From NCBI RefSeq assembly GCF_021129305.1, contig NZ_JAJOMB010000001.1, positions 1 to 64,000 of the forward strand: a stretch of 64,000 nt of DNA. The letters are read 5' to 3'. The DNA is from Kineosporia babensis. Its GTDB lineage: Bacteria > Actinomycetota > Actinomycetes > Actinomycetales > Kineosporiaceae. The notes under the pieces are model-generated. The model did no database searches. It was not told the origin of the DNA and was given only the letters and a program-made list of their open reading frames with translations. Shown here in pieces: positions 55,749 through 64,000 of the stretch; the first letter of the stretch is position 1, and each line of letters begins with the position of its first letter. A program made the position numbers and the translations under genes.

Positions 55749-56336
55749 CTAGCTCAGTTCGCCGTTGCGCCACATCTTGGCCGCGAGCTCCAGTTCCGTG
55801 CCGGTACGGGCCAGTCCCCCGGCCCTGCGGGTCAGCTCGCTCCCGGGGGTGGCGTCGGCGTCCAGGGAGGGCTCCAGGTCGGCGTGGAGGGCCCAGCCCG
55901 TGGCCACCACGTGGCAGAACGCGGCCGCCCGCTCCAGTGCGTCGGCCAGGTCGCCGGTGAAGGCGCCGCCGAGGATCGCGTCCGACATGTCCTGCACCTC
56001 GGCCGGCCCCGGCGGATCTGCTACCCCCGCTACGGCCTCGTGCACCGGCGCGCGGTGCCGCCCGATGTCGAAGGCCCGGGCCATGCCTACTGCGTCGCGC
56101 CGGATGCCGGCCTGGAGGGCGTAGATGCGCCAGAGCGCCCCGGGCAGGGTTTCGGCGGGGCGGGCCGACCAGAGCTCCGCGATCTCGTCCAGGCCGTAGA
56201 TGTCGGCCAGGGCCACGATCCGGGCGGTGGCTTCCGGGTCTCCCCCGCCGCGAGCGTGGTCGACCAGGGCGGCTGCGGTGCGATGGGCCGCCTCGATGCG
56301 CTGGATCGGGTCAGGGTCTCCAGGGAAGGTGTCCAT
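55749..56336 (-). CDS. Conserved-looking hypothetical protein
   Basis: A 195-residue, mostly helical, cytoplasmic protein with segments IQRIEAAHRTAAALVDHAR, LADIYGLDEIAELWSARPAETLPGALWRIYALQAGIRRD and LERAAAFCHVVATGWALHADLEP. I do not recognise a family. Codon use is normal for the window and the start ATG 56336 has GGGGG upstream, so the gene looks real. It stands alone between pstS and the H1-like gene on the same strand. Confidence 0.65.
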   Translation of the reverse strand: MDTFPGDPDPIQRIEAAHRTAAALVDHARGGGDPEATARIVALADIYGLDEIAELWSARPAETLPGALWRIYALQAGIRRDAVGMARAFDIGRHRAPVHEAVAGVADPPGPAEVQDMSDAILGGAFTGDLADALERAAAFCHVVATGWALHADLEPSLDADATPGSELTRRAGGLARTGTELELAAKMWRNGELS

Positions 56337-56531
56337 CACCCCCGGACTGAAAAAGGCCGGGCGCCGGGGACGGGGGTGCGCACCAGATCGATCCGAGGTC
56401 ATTCGGACCATGCTTCCATCGCCGGGGCTGCGGCGCAGCTCACCGCCTGGGCAACGAAGTTCACACCAGAGGACGGGGTGGTTGCCTGCTGTGGTGGGAA
56501 TAGGCCGTCCGGGGTGGCTGGGTCAGCGGAA

Positions 56532-56562
56532 GGGGCCGTTACCCGGCGTGGGTAACGGCCCC
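56532..56562. terminator. Terminator of the H1-like gene
   Basis: Perfect 13-base arms (GGGGCCGTTACCC and its complement) around a 5-base loop lie 7 bases after the stop of the leftward H1-like gene. Confidence 0.82.
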
Positions 56563-56568
56563 TTATGT

Positions 56569-58878
56569 TCAGTCTTCTTCGTCTTGCGGTTGGGAGGGAG
56601 TGGCCCCTACCGCGGCCAGAGCGGGGACGTGGTGGGTGGTTGTGCTCTCCCCTGCGGACCGGATGACCGCCCGGGACACGGGACTGGGCGCCGGTGAGGC
56701 TGTCGCGGATGGGGTGGTCTGCGCGGTGGCCGGGGTTGGTTTGGTCTCCGGGGTGGGGGCTGTGGCGCTGGGTCCAGTTACGTCTGGGGACGCCGGCGGT
56801 TCGGCACTCGGGTTGCTCGCCGACGTGGTGGTCTCCTCGGCGATGGATGCCTCATCGGACGCCTGGGCCGGGTTCAGGCCGTCCAGGTAGGAGCTCTTCG
56901 CCCCGGGCTTCTGGGCCTTGGGTTGCTGGGCCTTGGGTTGCCTGGCTGCGGGCTTCTGGGCTGCGGGCTTCTCTGTTCCGGGCCTTCGGGCTGTGTGCTC
57001 TTGGGTGCTGGTGCTCTGGGCCTTGCTCTTGGGCGTGCCGGTGCTGCGCCGGGTCGGCCTGGACTCCGTGCGCTGCGACGGGATCACCGCGCTCGACGCC
57101 ATCGTGGCGGTACCCGGTGTGGCCGTAGCCCGCCTGGTCGTGGTGGTGGCCGACTTGGTCTTGGTTGCTGCCGAGGTGGTCCGGGCCGGGCTGGCGCTCT
57201 TGGCCGGGTCCTTGGTTCCGGATCGGGTTGATGTGGTGCGGCGGGTGCTCTGCTTTGAGGCCGGCCGGGTCGAGGCGCTCTTCTTGGCTGCGCCGCGAGT
57301 GGCGGGACGCGTGGTTGTCGCCTTCTTCGTGACTGACGCAGCACTGCGCGTCCGTTGGGACGCCGAGCCGGAAGAGGCGGTCTTCGCCGAGGCCACTCTG
57401 GCCGGTGGGCTCGTACCCGCGGCTGTCTTCGTGGCCGTGCGTGAAGATGCGGTCTTCTTGGCCGCCGGGCGCGAACCGGACGCCTTCTTCGCGGCGGTGC
57501 GCGAGGACGCGGTCTTCTTGGCCGCCGGGCGTGAGCTGGGCGCCTTCTTCGTGGCCGGGCGCGTGCTGGTGGTCTTCTTCGCGGCTGTGCGGGGCGAACT
57601 GGTCTTCTTGGCCGCCGTTTTCTTGGTGGTGGTCTTCGCTGCCGAGCGGACGCCGGAGGCGGTCCTGCTCGCCGTGGTCTTAGCGGCCGACGAGGACGTC
57701 TTTCGCGCCGCAGTTTTCGCTGCCGGACGAGAGCCGGCGGTCTTCTTAGCGGCCGGACGCGTGGTGACGCTCTTTCGGGCTGTGGTCTTCTTCGCAGCCG
57801 TGGTGGTGCGGGCGGTGGTCGTCCTGGCCGCTGTCTTCTTGGCCGCCGCTCGAGTGGCAGTCTTCTTTGCGGTGGCGGTGCGCGTGGTCGTCTTCGCGGC
57901 CGAGCGAGCCGAAGTCTTCTTGGCGGCCGCACGGGTGGAGGCAGACTTCGTCGCCGGACGCGTCGAAGCCGCCTTCTTGGCCGCCGGGCGGGTGGCAGTC
58001 TTCTTCGCTGTAGCGGCGCGCGTGGTCGTCTTCGCAGCGGTCTTGGTCGCCGGACGCGTTGTCGCCTTCTTCGCGGTGGCAGTACGCGTGGTCGCCTTGG
58101 CAGCAGTCTTGGTCGCCGAACGCGTTGCCGCCTTCTTCGCGGTGGCAGTACGCGTGGTCGTCTTCGCGGCAGTCTTGGTCGCCGAACCCGTCGTCGCCTT
58201 CTTCGCGGTGGCGCCCTTCTTCGCAGCCGTAACCTTCTGAGCAACAGCGGCCTTCCGGACCGCGGGCGCCTTCTTGGCCGCGGCCGTCTTCCGCGTGGTC
58301 GTGCTCTTCTGCGCAGTAGCAGCGCTCGCCGGGGACGCAGTCCTGCCCGCCCGGGTAGAGGCAGTCTTGGCCGCAGCAGAAGCAGACTTGTTGGCCGAAG
58401 CCACGCTTCGCTTGGCCGCAGCAGTCCCAGCCGCCCGAGTACCAACCCGTGCAGCCGCAGTCTTCCCCGCGCGGGCCGAAGCCGTCTTCGCAGCGCCCGA
58501 GGCCGACCGGTTCGCCGAAGCCACGCTGCGCTCAACGGTAGTGGCCCCGGCAACACCCGAAGCCGCGCGCCGGGAAGCAGTCTTGGCCGCGGTCGTGGCG
58601 GACTTGTTGGCCGAAGCCACCTTCCGCGCCGTGGCCGCGCTCGCGGCCGGCTTGGTGGTGGACCGGGTGGTCGCGGTCTTGCGGGCCCGCGTGGTGGCGG
58701 TCTTGGCCGCGGCCGAGGCACTGCGGTTCGCCGAGGCGATGCTGCGCGCGGATCCGGTCTTGGTGGCCGCCGCCGAGGTGGACTTACGGGCAGGGCGAGC
58801 AGCAGTTGCCGTCGCAACCGGCCGGGCGACCCGGTCGCCGGCCGGCTGCGTCGCCGCGGTGGTGTTGTTCGAGGGCAC
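56569..58878 (-). CDS. Giant histone H1-like Lys/Ala/Thr-rich protein
   Basis: A 769-residue protein. The first ~190 residues repeat a ~45-residue pattern (SVASANKSASAAAKTAS and close variants). Residues about 190-560 are hundreds of AAKK, TTTRTATAKK and RPAAKKTA units, like the tails of eukaryotic H1 and of actinobacterial HupS/Hbs2. The last ~150 residues switch to acidic, Pro/Ser/Thr-rich sequence. No folded domain is recognised. It would bind DNA, polyphosphate or other polyanions (inference). GTG 58878 has AGGAGG 5 bases upstream. It is a single gene with its own terminator. Confidence 0.75.
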   Translation of the reverse strand: MPSNNTTAATQPAGDRVARPVATATAARPARKSTSAAATKTGSARSIASANRSASAAAKTATTRARKTATTRSTTKPAASAATARKVASANKSATTAAKTASRRAASGVAGATTVERSVASANRSASGAAKTASARAGKTAAARVGTRAAGTAAAKRSVASANKSASAAAKTASTRAGRTASPASAATAQKSTTTRKTAAAKKAPAVRKAAVAQKVTAAKKGATAKKATTGSATKTAAKTTTRTATAKKAATRSATKTAAKATTRTATAKKATTRPATKTAAKTTTRAATAKKTATRPAAKKAASTRPATKSASTRAAAKKTSARSAAKTTTRTATAKKTATRAAAKKTAARTTTARTTTAAKKTTARKSVTTRPAAKKTAGSRPAAKTAARKTSSSAAKTTASRTASGVRSAAKTTTKKTAAKKTSSPRTAAKKTTSTRPATKKAPSSRPAAKKTASSRTAAKKASGSRPAAKKTASSRTATKTAAGTSPPARVASAKTASSGSASQRTRSAASVTKKATTTRPATRGAAKKSASTRPASKQSTRRTTSTRSGTKDPAKSASPARTTSAATKTKSATTTTRRATATPGTATMASSAVIPSQRTESRPTRRSTGTPKSKAQSTSTQEHTARRPGTEKPAAQKPAARQPKAQQPKAQKPGAKSSYLDGLNPAQASDEASIAEETTTSASNPSAEPPASPDVTGPSATAPTPETKPTPATAQTTPSATASPAPSPVSRAVIRSAGESTTTHHVPALAAVGATPSQPQDEED

Positions 58879-59019
58879 TGTCGCCTCCTGGGTGAGATCC
58901 GGAATACGTCCGGATTCTGTGTGGCTTTCGCGACAACAGGTCGCGCCACTACATCGGCGGCTTGACAACCGACTTGACCCGTTCGGCCGAGGTTTCCTGG
59001 CCAGTGACCGGTAGACCGG

Positions 59020-59925
59020 TCAGCTGGTGACGTCCTTGCCCTCGAAATGCCACCAGGCCCAGGCCAGCAGCACCACGCTGTACCCGATCGACCACAGCGC
59101 CCCGCGCACCATCGAGTCCCAGACCAGCTCCGCGCCGAGCACGTCGGTCCAGGCCAGCGAGTAGTGGGTGGGCAGGAACCGGCGCCAGTCGCCCAGCGCG
59201 GTGATGGTGTCCAGGATGTTGCAGACGATCACCAGCATCACCGCGCTGCCGACCGCACCGAGCGGGGCGTCGGTGTACACCCCCACCAGAAAGGCCAGGG
59301 CGGCGACGAAGAGCAGTGAGATGCTGATGTAGCCGACCGCCACGGCCAGGCGGAAGGCCAGTTCCCAGCCCGAGATCGAGCCGCCCAGCGGAGTTCTCAG
59401 CGGGGCCCAGCCGTAGAAGGCGCCGCCGACCAGGTAGGACATCAGCGGCAGCAGGGCCATGGCGAAGAGGCAGTAGCCCAGCGCCACGCCGAGTTTCCGG
59501 CGTAGCAGCACCGAACGTGGCACCGGGACGGCCAGAAGGTAGCGCAGACTGGACCAGCTCGCTTCGCTGGCCACCGTGTCGCCGGCGAACAGCGCCACGA
59601 CCACCACCAGCAGGAAGCCGGAGCTGACGAAGAGCGTGAACACGGTGAAGTTGGCCGCGCCGCTGGTGGCCAGGTCGACCAGCGCGGTCTGCGGGTTGCC
59701 GCGACCGGGCTCACCGAAGCTGAAGGCGGCGACCAGAATGAACGGCAGCAGCGCCAGGAAGCCGAGCGAGATCTGGGTGCGGCGGCGGGTGAGTTGCCGC
59801 CGGGCCTCCACCCCCAGCCGCAGCGTCCGGCGGGCCCGGTAGCCGGGGGCCGAGCCGTCCGGGCCGCTTTCCCCGGTGAAGGCGGGAATCCCTTCCAGCC
59901 CTTCGGAATGTCCGGTCGCGGGCAT
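59020..59925 (-). CDS. ABC-2 type transporter permease
   Basis: A 301-residue membrane protein with six helices (for example ISLGFLALLPFILVAAFSF, FTLFVSSGFLLVVVVALFAGDTVASEASWSSLRYLLAVPV and LLFVAALAFLVGVYTD regions). The segment after helix 2, SEASWSSLRYLLAVPVPR, is typical of ABC-2/NosY-like permeases. The start is ATG 59925 after AAGGGG, one base from the stop of the upstream fusion gene, whose ATPase domain is the obvious partner. The substrate is unknown. Confidence 0.88.
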   Translation of the reverse strand: MPATGHSEGLEGIPAFTGESGPDGSAPGYRARRTLRLGVEARRQLTRRRTQISLGFLALLPFILVAAFSFGEPGRGNPQTALVDLATSGAANFTVFTLFVSSGFLLVVVVALFAGDTVASEASWSSLRYLLAVPVPRSVLLRRKLGVALGYCLFAMALLPLMSYLVGGAFYGWAPLRTPLGGSISGWELAFRLAVAVGYISISLLFVAALAFLVGVYTDAPLGAVGSAVMLVIVCNILDTITALGDWRRFLPTHYSLAWTDVLGAELVWDSMVRGALWSIGYSVVLLAWAWWHFEGKDVTS

Positions 59926-59926
59926 C

Positions 59927-62656
59927 TCAGTTCCCCTTTCCGACCAGCGCCAGGAAGGTCTCTTCCAGGCCCCTCTGCGGCGCGATCCGGCTGACCCGCA
60001 GGTCGGCCAGCACCAGTTGCCGCACCAGCTCCGCCCGGGTCTCCACATCCGCCCGGACCACCAAAGAACCGTCGGCGACCCGCACGTCCTCAATTCCGGC
60101 AACGTTCTTGGCCACCTCGGCGGCCCGGGCCACGTCGTCCACCTCGACCGCCACCGAGGCGCCGTGGCCGACCAGCTCGGCCACCGGCCCCTGCGCGACC
60201 AGCCGCCCTGCCGCCATCACCACCACATGGCTGCAGGTCTGCTCCACCTCGGCCAGCAGATGACTCGAGACCACCACGGTGCGCCCGGTGGCCGCGTAAC
60301 GCGCCAGCACCTCACGCATTTCGCGAATCTGCGGCGGATCCAGGCCGTTCGCCGGTTCGTCCAGCACCAGCAGATCCGGCAGGCCGAGCATGGCCTGCGC
60401 AATCGCCAGCCGCTGCCGCATTCCCTGACTGTAGGTACGGACCTTGCGCTCGACGTCCTTACCCAGACCGGCGATCTCGAGCGCCACGTCAAGGTGCGGG
60501 TCGGCGTCCCGGCCGGTGGAACGCCAGTACAGGTTCAGGTTGTCGCGGCCCGAAAGGTGCGGCAGGAAGCCCGGTCCCTCGATGAACGAGCCGAGCCTCG
60601 AAAGCACCGGAGCCCCCGGCCGGACCTCGTGCCCGAAGATCCGGATGCGTCCTTCGGAGGGCAGAATCAGGCCCATCAGCATCCGTAGCGTGGTGGTCTT
60701 ACCGGCACCGTTGGGGCCGAGCAGCCCCAGCACCTGCCCGGCCTCGACCCGGAAGCTCACGTCCGAAACCGCACGAAAACCGTCACCGTAGGCCTTCCCC
60801 AGACCTTCGATCGACAAGGGGACGTTCGCCAGCGAGTCATCGGGGTGGGTGGGACGTTTCCGGGCGGCCCGTAGAGCGAAAAGCAGCAGGATCAGCGCGA
60901 TTCCGATGATCAGCCCGATCATTGCCGCCCAGGGAACGACGTCTCCCGCATCCTCCGTCGCCAGCTCGACCTCCGGCACGGTCAGCATCTCGTCTCCGGC
61001 CAGCTGCACCCGGTAGAGCCGGGCCTCCTGCGGCATCGCGTAGGCCTGGTCGGTGCTGCTCAGCACCACCCGCAGCCGGTGCCCGGCCGGGATGTCGCGC
61101 ACCACCGAGGGCAGCGCGATCGTCACCTCGCTCGCCTCGGAAGCCTTCACCCGGATCGGCGTGACCAGTTGGGCCGGCAGCGTGGTGCGGCCCTCCGGGT
61201 CCACATCCACGACCGAGGCGAACAGCGTGGCGTCCGCGGCGGAGGAGTCGATCGAGACGGTGATCTGCGAGGAGCCGGTGATGGTGAGCGGTTCCTTCAG
61301 CGGCGCGGTCTGGAAGTTGACGGTCTCACCGGGCAGGGCGCTGAGGTTCAGGCCGGAGCTCGCGATCGCGCCCGAGGAACCCAGCGCCCCCAGCAACGCG
61401 CTCGCACCGGGCAGCGAGGTGATGGCGGCGGGAGTGGCGCCGGGCGGAGCGAGGGCGAACTGCGAGCCACCGACCAGAGGCAGCCGGACCATCGGCGTGG
61501 CATCCGTGCCAGGCGCCTGATCGGCCGAACGTAGCTGAGCGATCCGGGCGGTGGTGGCGGTCGAGATCGCACCGTCCGAGACCTCGACGCGGAACTCGGG
61601 AATCTGTTCCAGGGCCTCGGATCCGGCCGGGTCGAGGGTGGCGGCGAGAAACTCGGCGACGACCGGCCTGAGTTCTTCGGTGTCGGTGCCCACGTCGTGG
61701 CCGTCCGAAGTCCAGTACTGCTTGACCGATTCGATGCCCTTGGCGTTCGCGTCGGCCTCGGAGAGCGGGAACAGGGAATCCTGCTGCCCCTGGATCAGGA
61801 GCGTGTCGGCGGTGATCCGGTCCAGGGACCGGGCCGGGCTGGACTCGGCGAGCAGCTCGATCAGCTCGGCGGAAGGGCGTCCCTTCGTTGCGGTGTCCAC
61901 GTAACCCAGGCACAGATCCTTGGCGAGGCGCCCACAGACGGCCTGCTCCGCGTCCCCTTGTGCGAAGCTCTTGAGCTGTTGGGCGGTCGGGGTGCCCGAG
62001 AGCGAGCCGTCGCTGCCGGTGAGCGTGGAGCCCAGCAGCAACGCCGTCCACTGCTTCTTGAAAACCCCGGTCTCCGGCCCGGCCGCGAACTGCGGAAACA
62101 GCGCCTGGGGCAGGTCGTTCCAGGTGATCATCGGGACGATGCTGTCGACCCGCGGATCGGCGGCGGCCAGCATCAACGCGAGCGCCCCGCCGTACGAGGC
62201 ACCGACCACACCCATCCAAGGGTCGCCGTCCGCGTCCTTACGCACTTCTGGTCTGGCCGCCAGCTCGTCGAGCAGGCGCCGGCCGTCCTCGATCTCGAAA
62301 TCCGGGTGGTCCAGGTGGATCAGGCCGCCCGAGGCCCCGAATCCGCGGGCGCTGTAGGTGAGCACGACGTAACCGCGACCGGCCAGCTCCTCGGCGTCTG
62401 CGGCCACGCTCCGTTTGCTGCCGCCGAACCCGTGGGCCAGCAGGACTGCCGGGGCGGGCGTGCGTTCGGGCAGGTAGAGCGTGGCGTCGAGATCGACCTC
62501 GGCCCCGTCGGCCTCGGGCGTGCCGCCGACCGTGAGCTCCTGCTCGGTGAAAACGGCCTCGGAGTCACCGGAGCGGGTTGCGGTGAGCCAGAAGGCGACG
62601 ACCACCAGAACCAGCAAAAGGACGATGGGGGCCAGGAACCTGCGTCGAGCCAGCAA
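59927..62656 (-). CDS. Fusion of an extracytoplasmic alpha/beta hydrolase and an ABC ATPase
   Basis: A 909-residue protein. A signal-anchor (residues 8-25) leads to an alpha/beta hydrolase of the X-Pro dipeptidyl-peptidase/CocE type, with nucleophile S154 in GASYGG, Asp near 293 (GQQDSLF) and H320 (SDGHDVG). A jelly-roll domain (about 355-560) follows, then a membrane helix (576-595), then a complete ABC ATPase with Walker A GPNGAGKTTT (647-656), YSQGMRQRLAIAQA signature and LLVLDEPANGLDP. The hydrolase would face outward and the ATPase inward. TTG 62656 follows GGGGAG. The permease gene follows directly; together they form one transporter-hydrolase unit. Confidence 0.88.
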   Translation of the reverse strand: MLARRRFLAPIVLLLVLVVVAFWLTATRSGDSEAVFTEQELTVGGTPEADGAEVDLDATLYLPERTPAPAVLLAHGFGGSKRSVAADAEELAGRGYVVLTYSARGFGASGGLIHLDHPDFEIEDGRRLLDELAARPEVRKDADGDPWMGVVGASYGGALALMLAAADPRVDSIVPMITWNDLPQALFPQFAAGPETGVFKKQWTALLLGSTLTGSDGSLSGTPTAQQLKSFAQGDAEQAVCGRLAKDLCLGYVDTATKGRPSAELIELLAESSPARSLDRITADTLLIQGQQDSLFPLSEADANAKGIESVKQYWTSDGHDVGTDTEELRPVVAEFLAATLDPAGSEALEQIPEFRVEVSDGAISTATTARIAQLRSADQAPGTDATPMVRLPLVGGSQFALAPPGATPAAITSLPGASALLGALGSSGAIASSGLNLSALPGETVNFQTAPLKEPLTITGSSQITVSIDSSAADATLFASVVDVDPEGRTTLPAQLVTPIRVKASEASEVTIALPSVVRDIPAGHRLRVVLSSTDQAYAMPQEARLYRVQLAGDEMLTVPEVELATEDAGDVVPWAAMIGLIIGIALILLLFALRAARKRPTHPDDSLANVPLSIEGLGKAYGDGFRAVSDVSFRVEAGQVLGLLGPNGAGKTTTLRMLMGLILPSEGRIRIFGHEVRPGAPVLSRLGSFIEGPGFLPHLSGRDNLNLYWRSTGRDADPHLDVALEIAGLGKDVERKVRTYSQGMRQRLAIAQAMLGLPDLLVLDEPANGLDPPQIREMREVLARYAATGRTVVVSSHLLAEVEQTCSHVVVMAAGRLVAQGPVAELVGHGASVAVEVDDVARAAEVAKNVAGIEDVRVADGSLVVRADVETRAELVRQLVLADLRVSRIAPQRGLEETFLALVGKGN

Positions 62657-62706
62657 TCGCTACTCCCCTTGATCAGCGGTGAGCTCACTCCCCGGACGGC
62701 CAAACT

Positions 62707-62748
62707 ACGGCACGGGCCGTCTGCCCGAAGGCTGACGGCCCGTGCCGT
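62707..62748. terminator. Terminator of the C-terminal membrane protein gene
   Basis: Perfect 15-base arms (ACGGCACGGGCCGTC and its complement) around a 12-base loop lie 39 bases after the stop of the leftward gene at 62787. Confidence 0.82.
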
Positions 62749-62786
62749 GGGTACTGCAGTTGACCTGTGCTGTTCTCAGCGGCCGA

Positions 62787-63914
62787 TCAGGGGTTGACCT
62801 GCTCCTGCATCTGGCCTTCGGTGCCGCTGCCGTCGTCCTGCAGCGTGCTGTCGCCCTCGGTGGCGGCGTCGGTGCTCTGCTGCGTGGACTGCGTGTCCGA
62901 ACCGGTGGACGGGTCGGTGGCGCTGTCGGTGGCGGTCGGGGCGGTGGTGGCGTTCGCGTCCGGCGTGGCCGACTCGCTCGGCACCGTGCCCTCGTCGGCC
63001 GTGGCGGTCGGCGTGGCGGAGTCGGTCGGGGTGGCCTCGTCGGTCGGGGTGGCGGACTCGGTGGGAGTGCTGGTGCTCTCCTCCTCGTCGCTGCCGTCCT
63101 CGTCCTCGCCGGTGCTGCTGGTGTTGTTGCTGACCAGCTTGGACAGCGTGGTGCCCTCACCGCCCGAGATCGTCTTGCCGGTGGTGCCCTCGATCCCGGT
63201 GATGAAGAACATCGCGATCAGGAAGCCGGCCATCGAGATGCCCGCCATCATGAAACTCGGCTTCTTCCACCAGATCTGCTCGGCCTGCTCGGCCTGCTTG
63301 CGCTGGCTGCGGCTGGCCGGCGGCAGCCCGCCGGAGCGGTACTGGCTGGTCTGCTCGTTCAGGTGGAACGACTCAGGCCCGCCCGGTCCGTTGCCCCGGG
63401 CCGGTGGCATGACCTGGGTGGAGTCGTCGTAGCCGTTCATCACCTGGGTGGCGTCGGCGATCGGCACCTCGACGTGCTCGACGTCGAGCCGGCGGGTGTC
63501 CTCGGCGCCGACCCGGTTGAGCGAGTCGGCCACCGGCACCCCGGCCGGGCCGCTCATCCGGCGGATGTTGTCCGCCTGGGACAGATCGTTCGGGTAGCGG
63601 GTGACCACCACGGCGGCGGTGGTCTGGATCGTCTTGTGCGCCTTGTTCAGCGACTCGGTGTAGAAAGCACCCGCCACCGACGAGACCACGGAACCGAAGG
63701 CCGCACCCGCGAGCGTGCCGCCGACCCCGAAGTACGACGCCGCCACGGCTGAGGTCACTGCGGCACCGGCGCTCGCACTGATCTGAACCACGTTGACGGG
63801 GAGCTTGAACTTCTTCTCTTCCTCGATCTCGCCGACCGGCTCGGGATCGGGCGACGGGTAACTCGTCGGTCCCGGTGAGCCGGCTCTTCGCGGCGGATGT
63901 TGTCTGTCGGTCAT
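62787..63914 (-). CDS. Membrane protein with long Thr/Ser/Asp-rich tail
   Basis: A 375-residue protein. Residues 38-85 contain a Gly/Ala-rich segment (SAGAAVTSAVAASYFGVGGTLAGAAFGSVVSSVAGAFY) that could be a membrane-inserted hairpin; residues 225-243 (FMMAGISMAGFLIAMFFITG) are a clear membrane helix. Two TQVM segments (DATQVMNGYDDSTQVMPP) lie between. The last ~110 residues are Thr/Ser/Asp/Glu-rich, with SATPTD-like units, and are probably outside the cell. The family is not recognised. ATG 63914 follows GGAGA. Confidence 0.75.
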   Translation of the reverse strand: MTDRQHPPRRAGSPGPTSYPSPDPEPVGEIEEEKKFKLPVNVVQISASAGAAVTSAVAASYFGVGGTLAGAAFGSVVSSVAGAFYTESLNKAHKTIQTTAAVVVTRYPNDLSQADNIRRMSGPAGVPVADSLNRVGAEDTRRLDVEHVEVPIADATQVMNGYDDSTQVMPPARGNGPGGPESFHLNEQTSQYRSGGLPPASRSQRKQAEQAEQIWWKKPSFMMAGISMAGFLIAMFFITGIEGTTGKTISGGEGTTLSKLVSNNTSSTGEDEDGSDEEESTSTPTESATPTDEATPTDSATPTATADEGTVPSESATPDANATTAPTATDSATDPSTGSDTQSTQQSTDAATEGDSTLQDDGSGTEGQMQEQVNP

Positions 63915-64000
63915 TGATCTCCGGTCGTACGTTTCTCGGCCAGCAATCAGTTTCGCCCATCCTCCCGCCGGTGCGCGAACTGACCATGCACATGTCGGCA

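Noticed and set aside
57084-58949. 621-residue Arg/Pro-rich frame overlapping the H1-like gene
   Set aside because: It is the +1 frame of the same strand; the chosen frame has a strong ribosome-binding site and a consistent H1-like composition.

Overview
The window reads as chromosomal DNA of a high-GC, mycothiol-producing actinobacterium. The evidence is the pair mshA and mshD, a CarD regulator, an MsiK-type sugar ATPase, a GlnR regulator, PstSCAB with SenX3-RegX3-PhoU, a Roadblock/DUF742/GTPase conservon, many GTG/TTG starts, and several genes whose start codon sits 6-7 bases after a TANNNT-like -10 box (probable leaderless mRNAs). Much of the gene order (msiK, rlmB, cysS, ispF, carD, regX3, senX3, phoU, gpm, mshA, glnR, mshD, ppk, mutT, pst) resembles what I recall of the Streptomyces core around the same genes, and the pair ppk-mutT1 and the trio HTH-hbhA-DUF2516 resemble Mycobacterium. 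A Kineosporiales-like organism is my guess; no rRNA gene is present to test it.

Layout. 1-10.0 kb: a cut lipoprotein/secreted gene start, a saccharopine-dehydrogenase-like reductase, an MMPL exporter, a PAS-GGDEF-EAL protein, a membrane Ser/Thr kinase, a CBS protein and a LacI regulator. 10.0-19.7 kb: msiK, a DUF4032 protein, then the rlmB-cysS-ispF block with an inverted ispD, a degenerate IspD-like gene, carD and a lipoprotein. 19.7-27 kb: regX3-senX3 divergent from phoU, gpmA, a YbjN protein, mshA, a methyltransferase, dtd. 27-34 kb: an RsiG-type c-di-GMP-responsive anti-sigma factor, DUF2516, an HbhA-like protein and its HTH neighbour, a BKACE enzyme, a YgfZ-Fur-nitrobindin cluster, a DsrE protein. 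34-44.8 kb: glnR, mshD, a giant ppk, a geranylgeranyl-reductase-like flavoprotein, an SGNH hydrolase, mutT1. 44.8-50.5 kb: a conservon operon that also carries a sugar-binding lipoprotein and an unrecognised first gene. 51-55 kb: pstSCAB. 55.7-64 kb: a hypothetical, a 769-residue histone-H1-like protein, a hydrolase-ABC fusion with its permease, and a membrane protein.

Functional themes. Phosphate: PstSCAB, PhoU, SenX3-RegX3 and polyphosphate kinase all lie here, with candidate PHO-box repeats upstream of pstS and between senX3 and phoU. Cyclic di-GMP: a GGDEF-EAL enzyme and an RsiG with both ligand motifs intact. Lysine/alanine-rich cationic sequence: an H1-like protein, an HbhA-like tail and a ~790-residue repeat-rich N-terminal extension on Ppk occur together. 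The strongest candidates for undescribed biology are the Ppk extension, the conservon plus periplasmic sugar-binding protein, the kinase carrying five TxxI/L repeats, and the hydrolase-ABC fusion. No CRISPR array, rRNA, tRNA or complete insertion sequence was seen; one ~85 bp MITE-like element is proposed.
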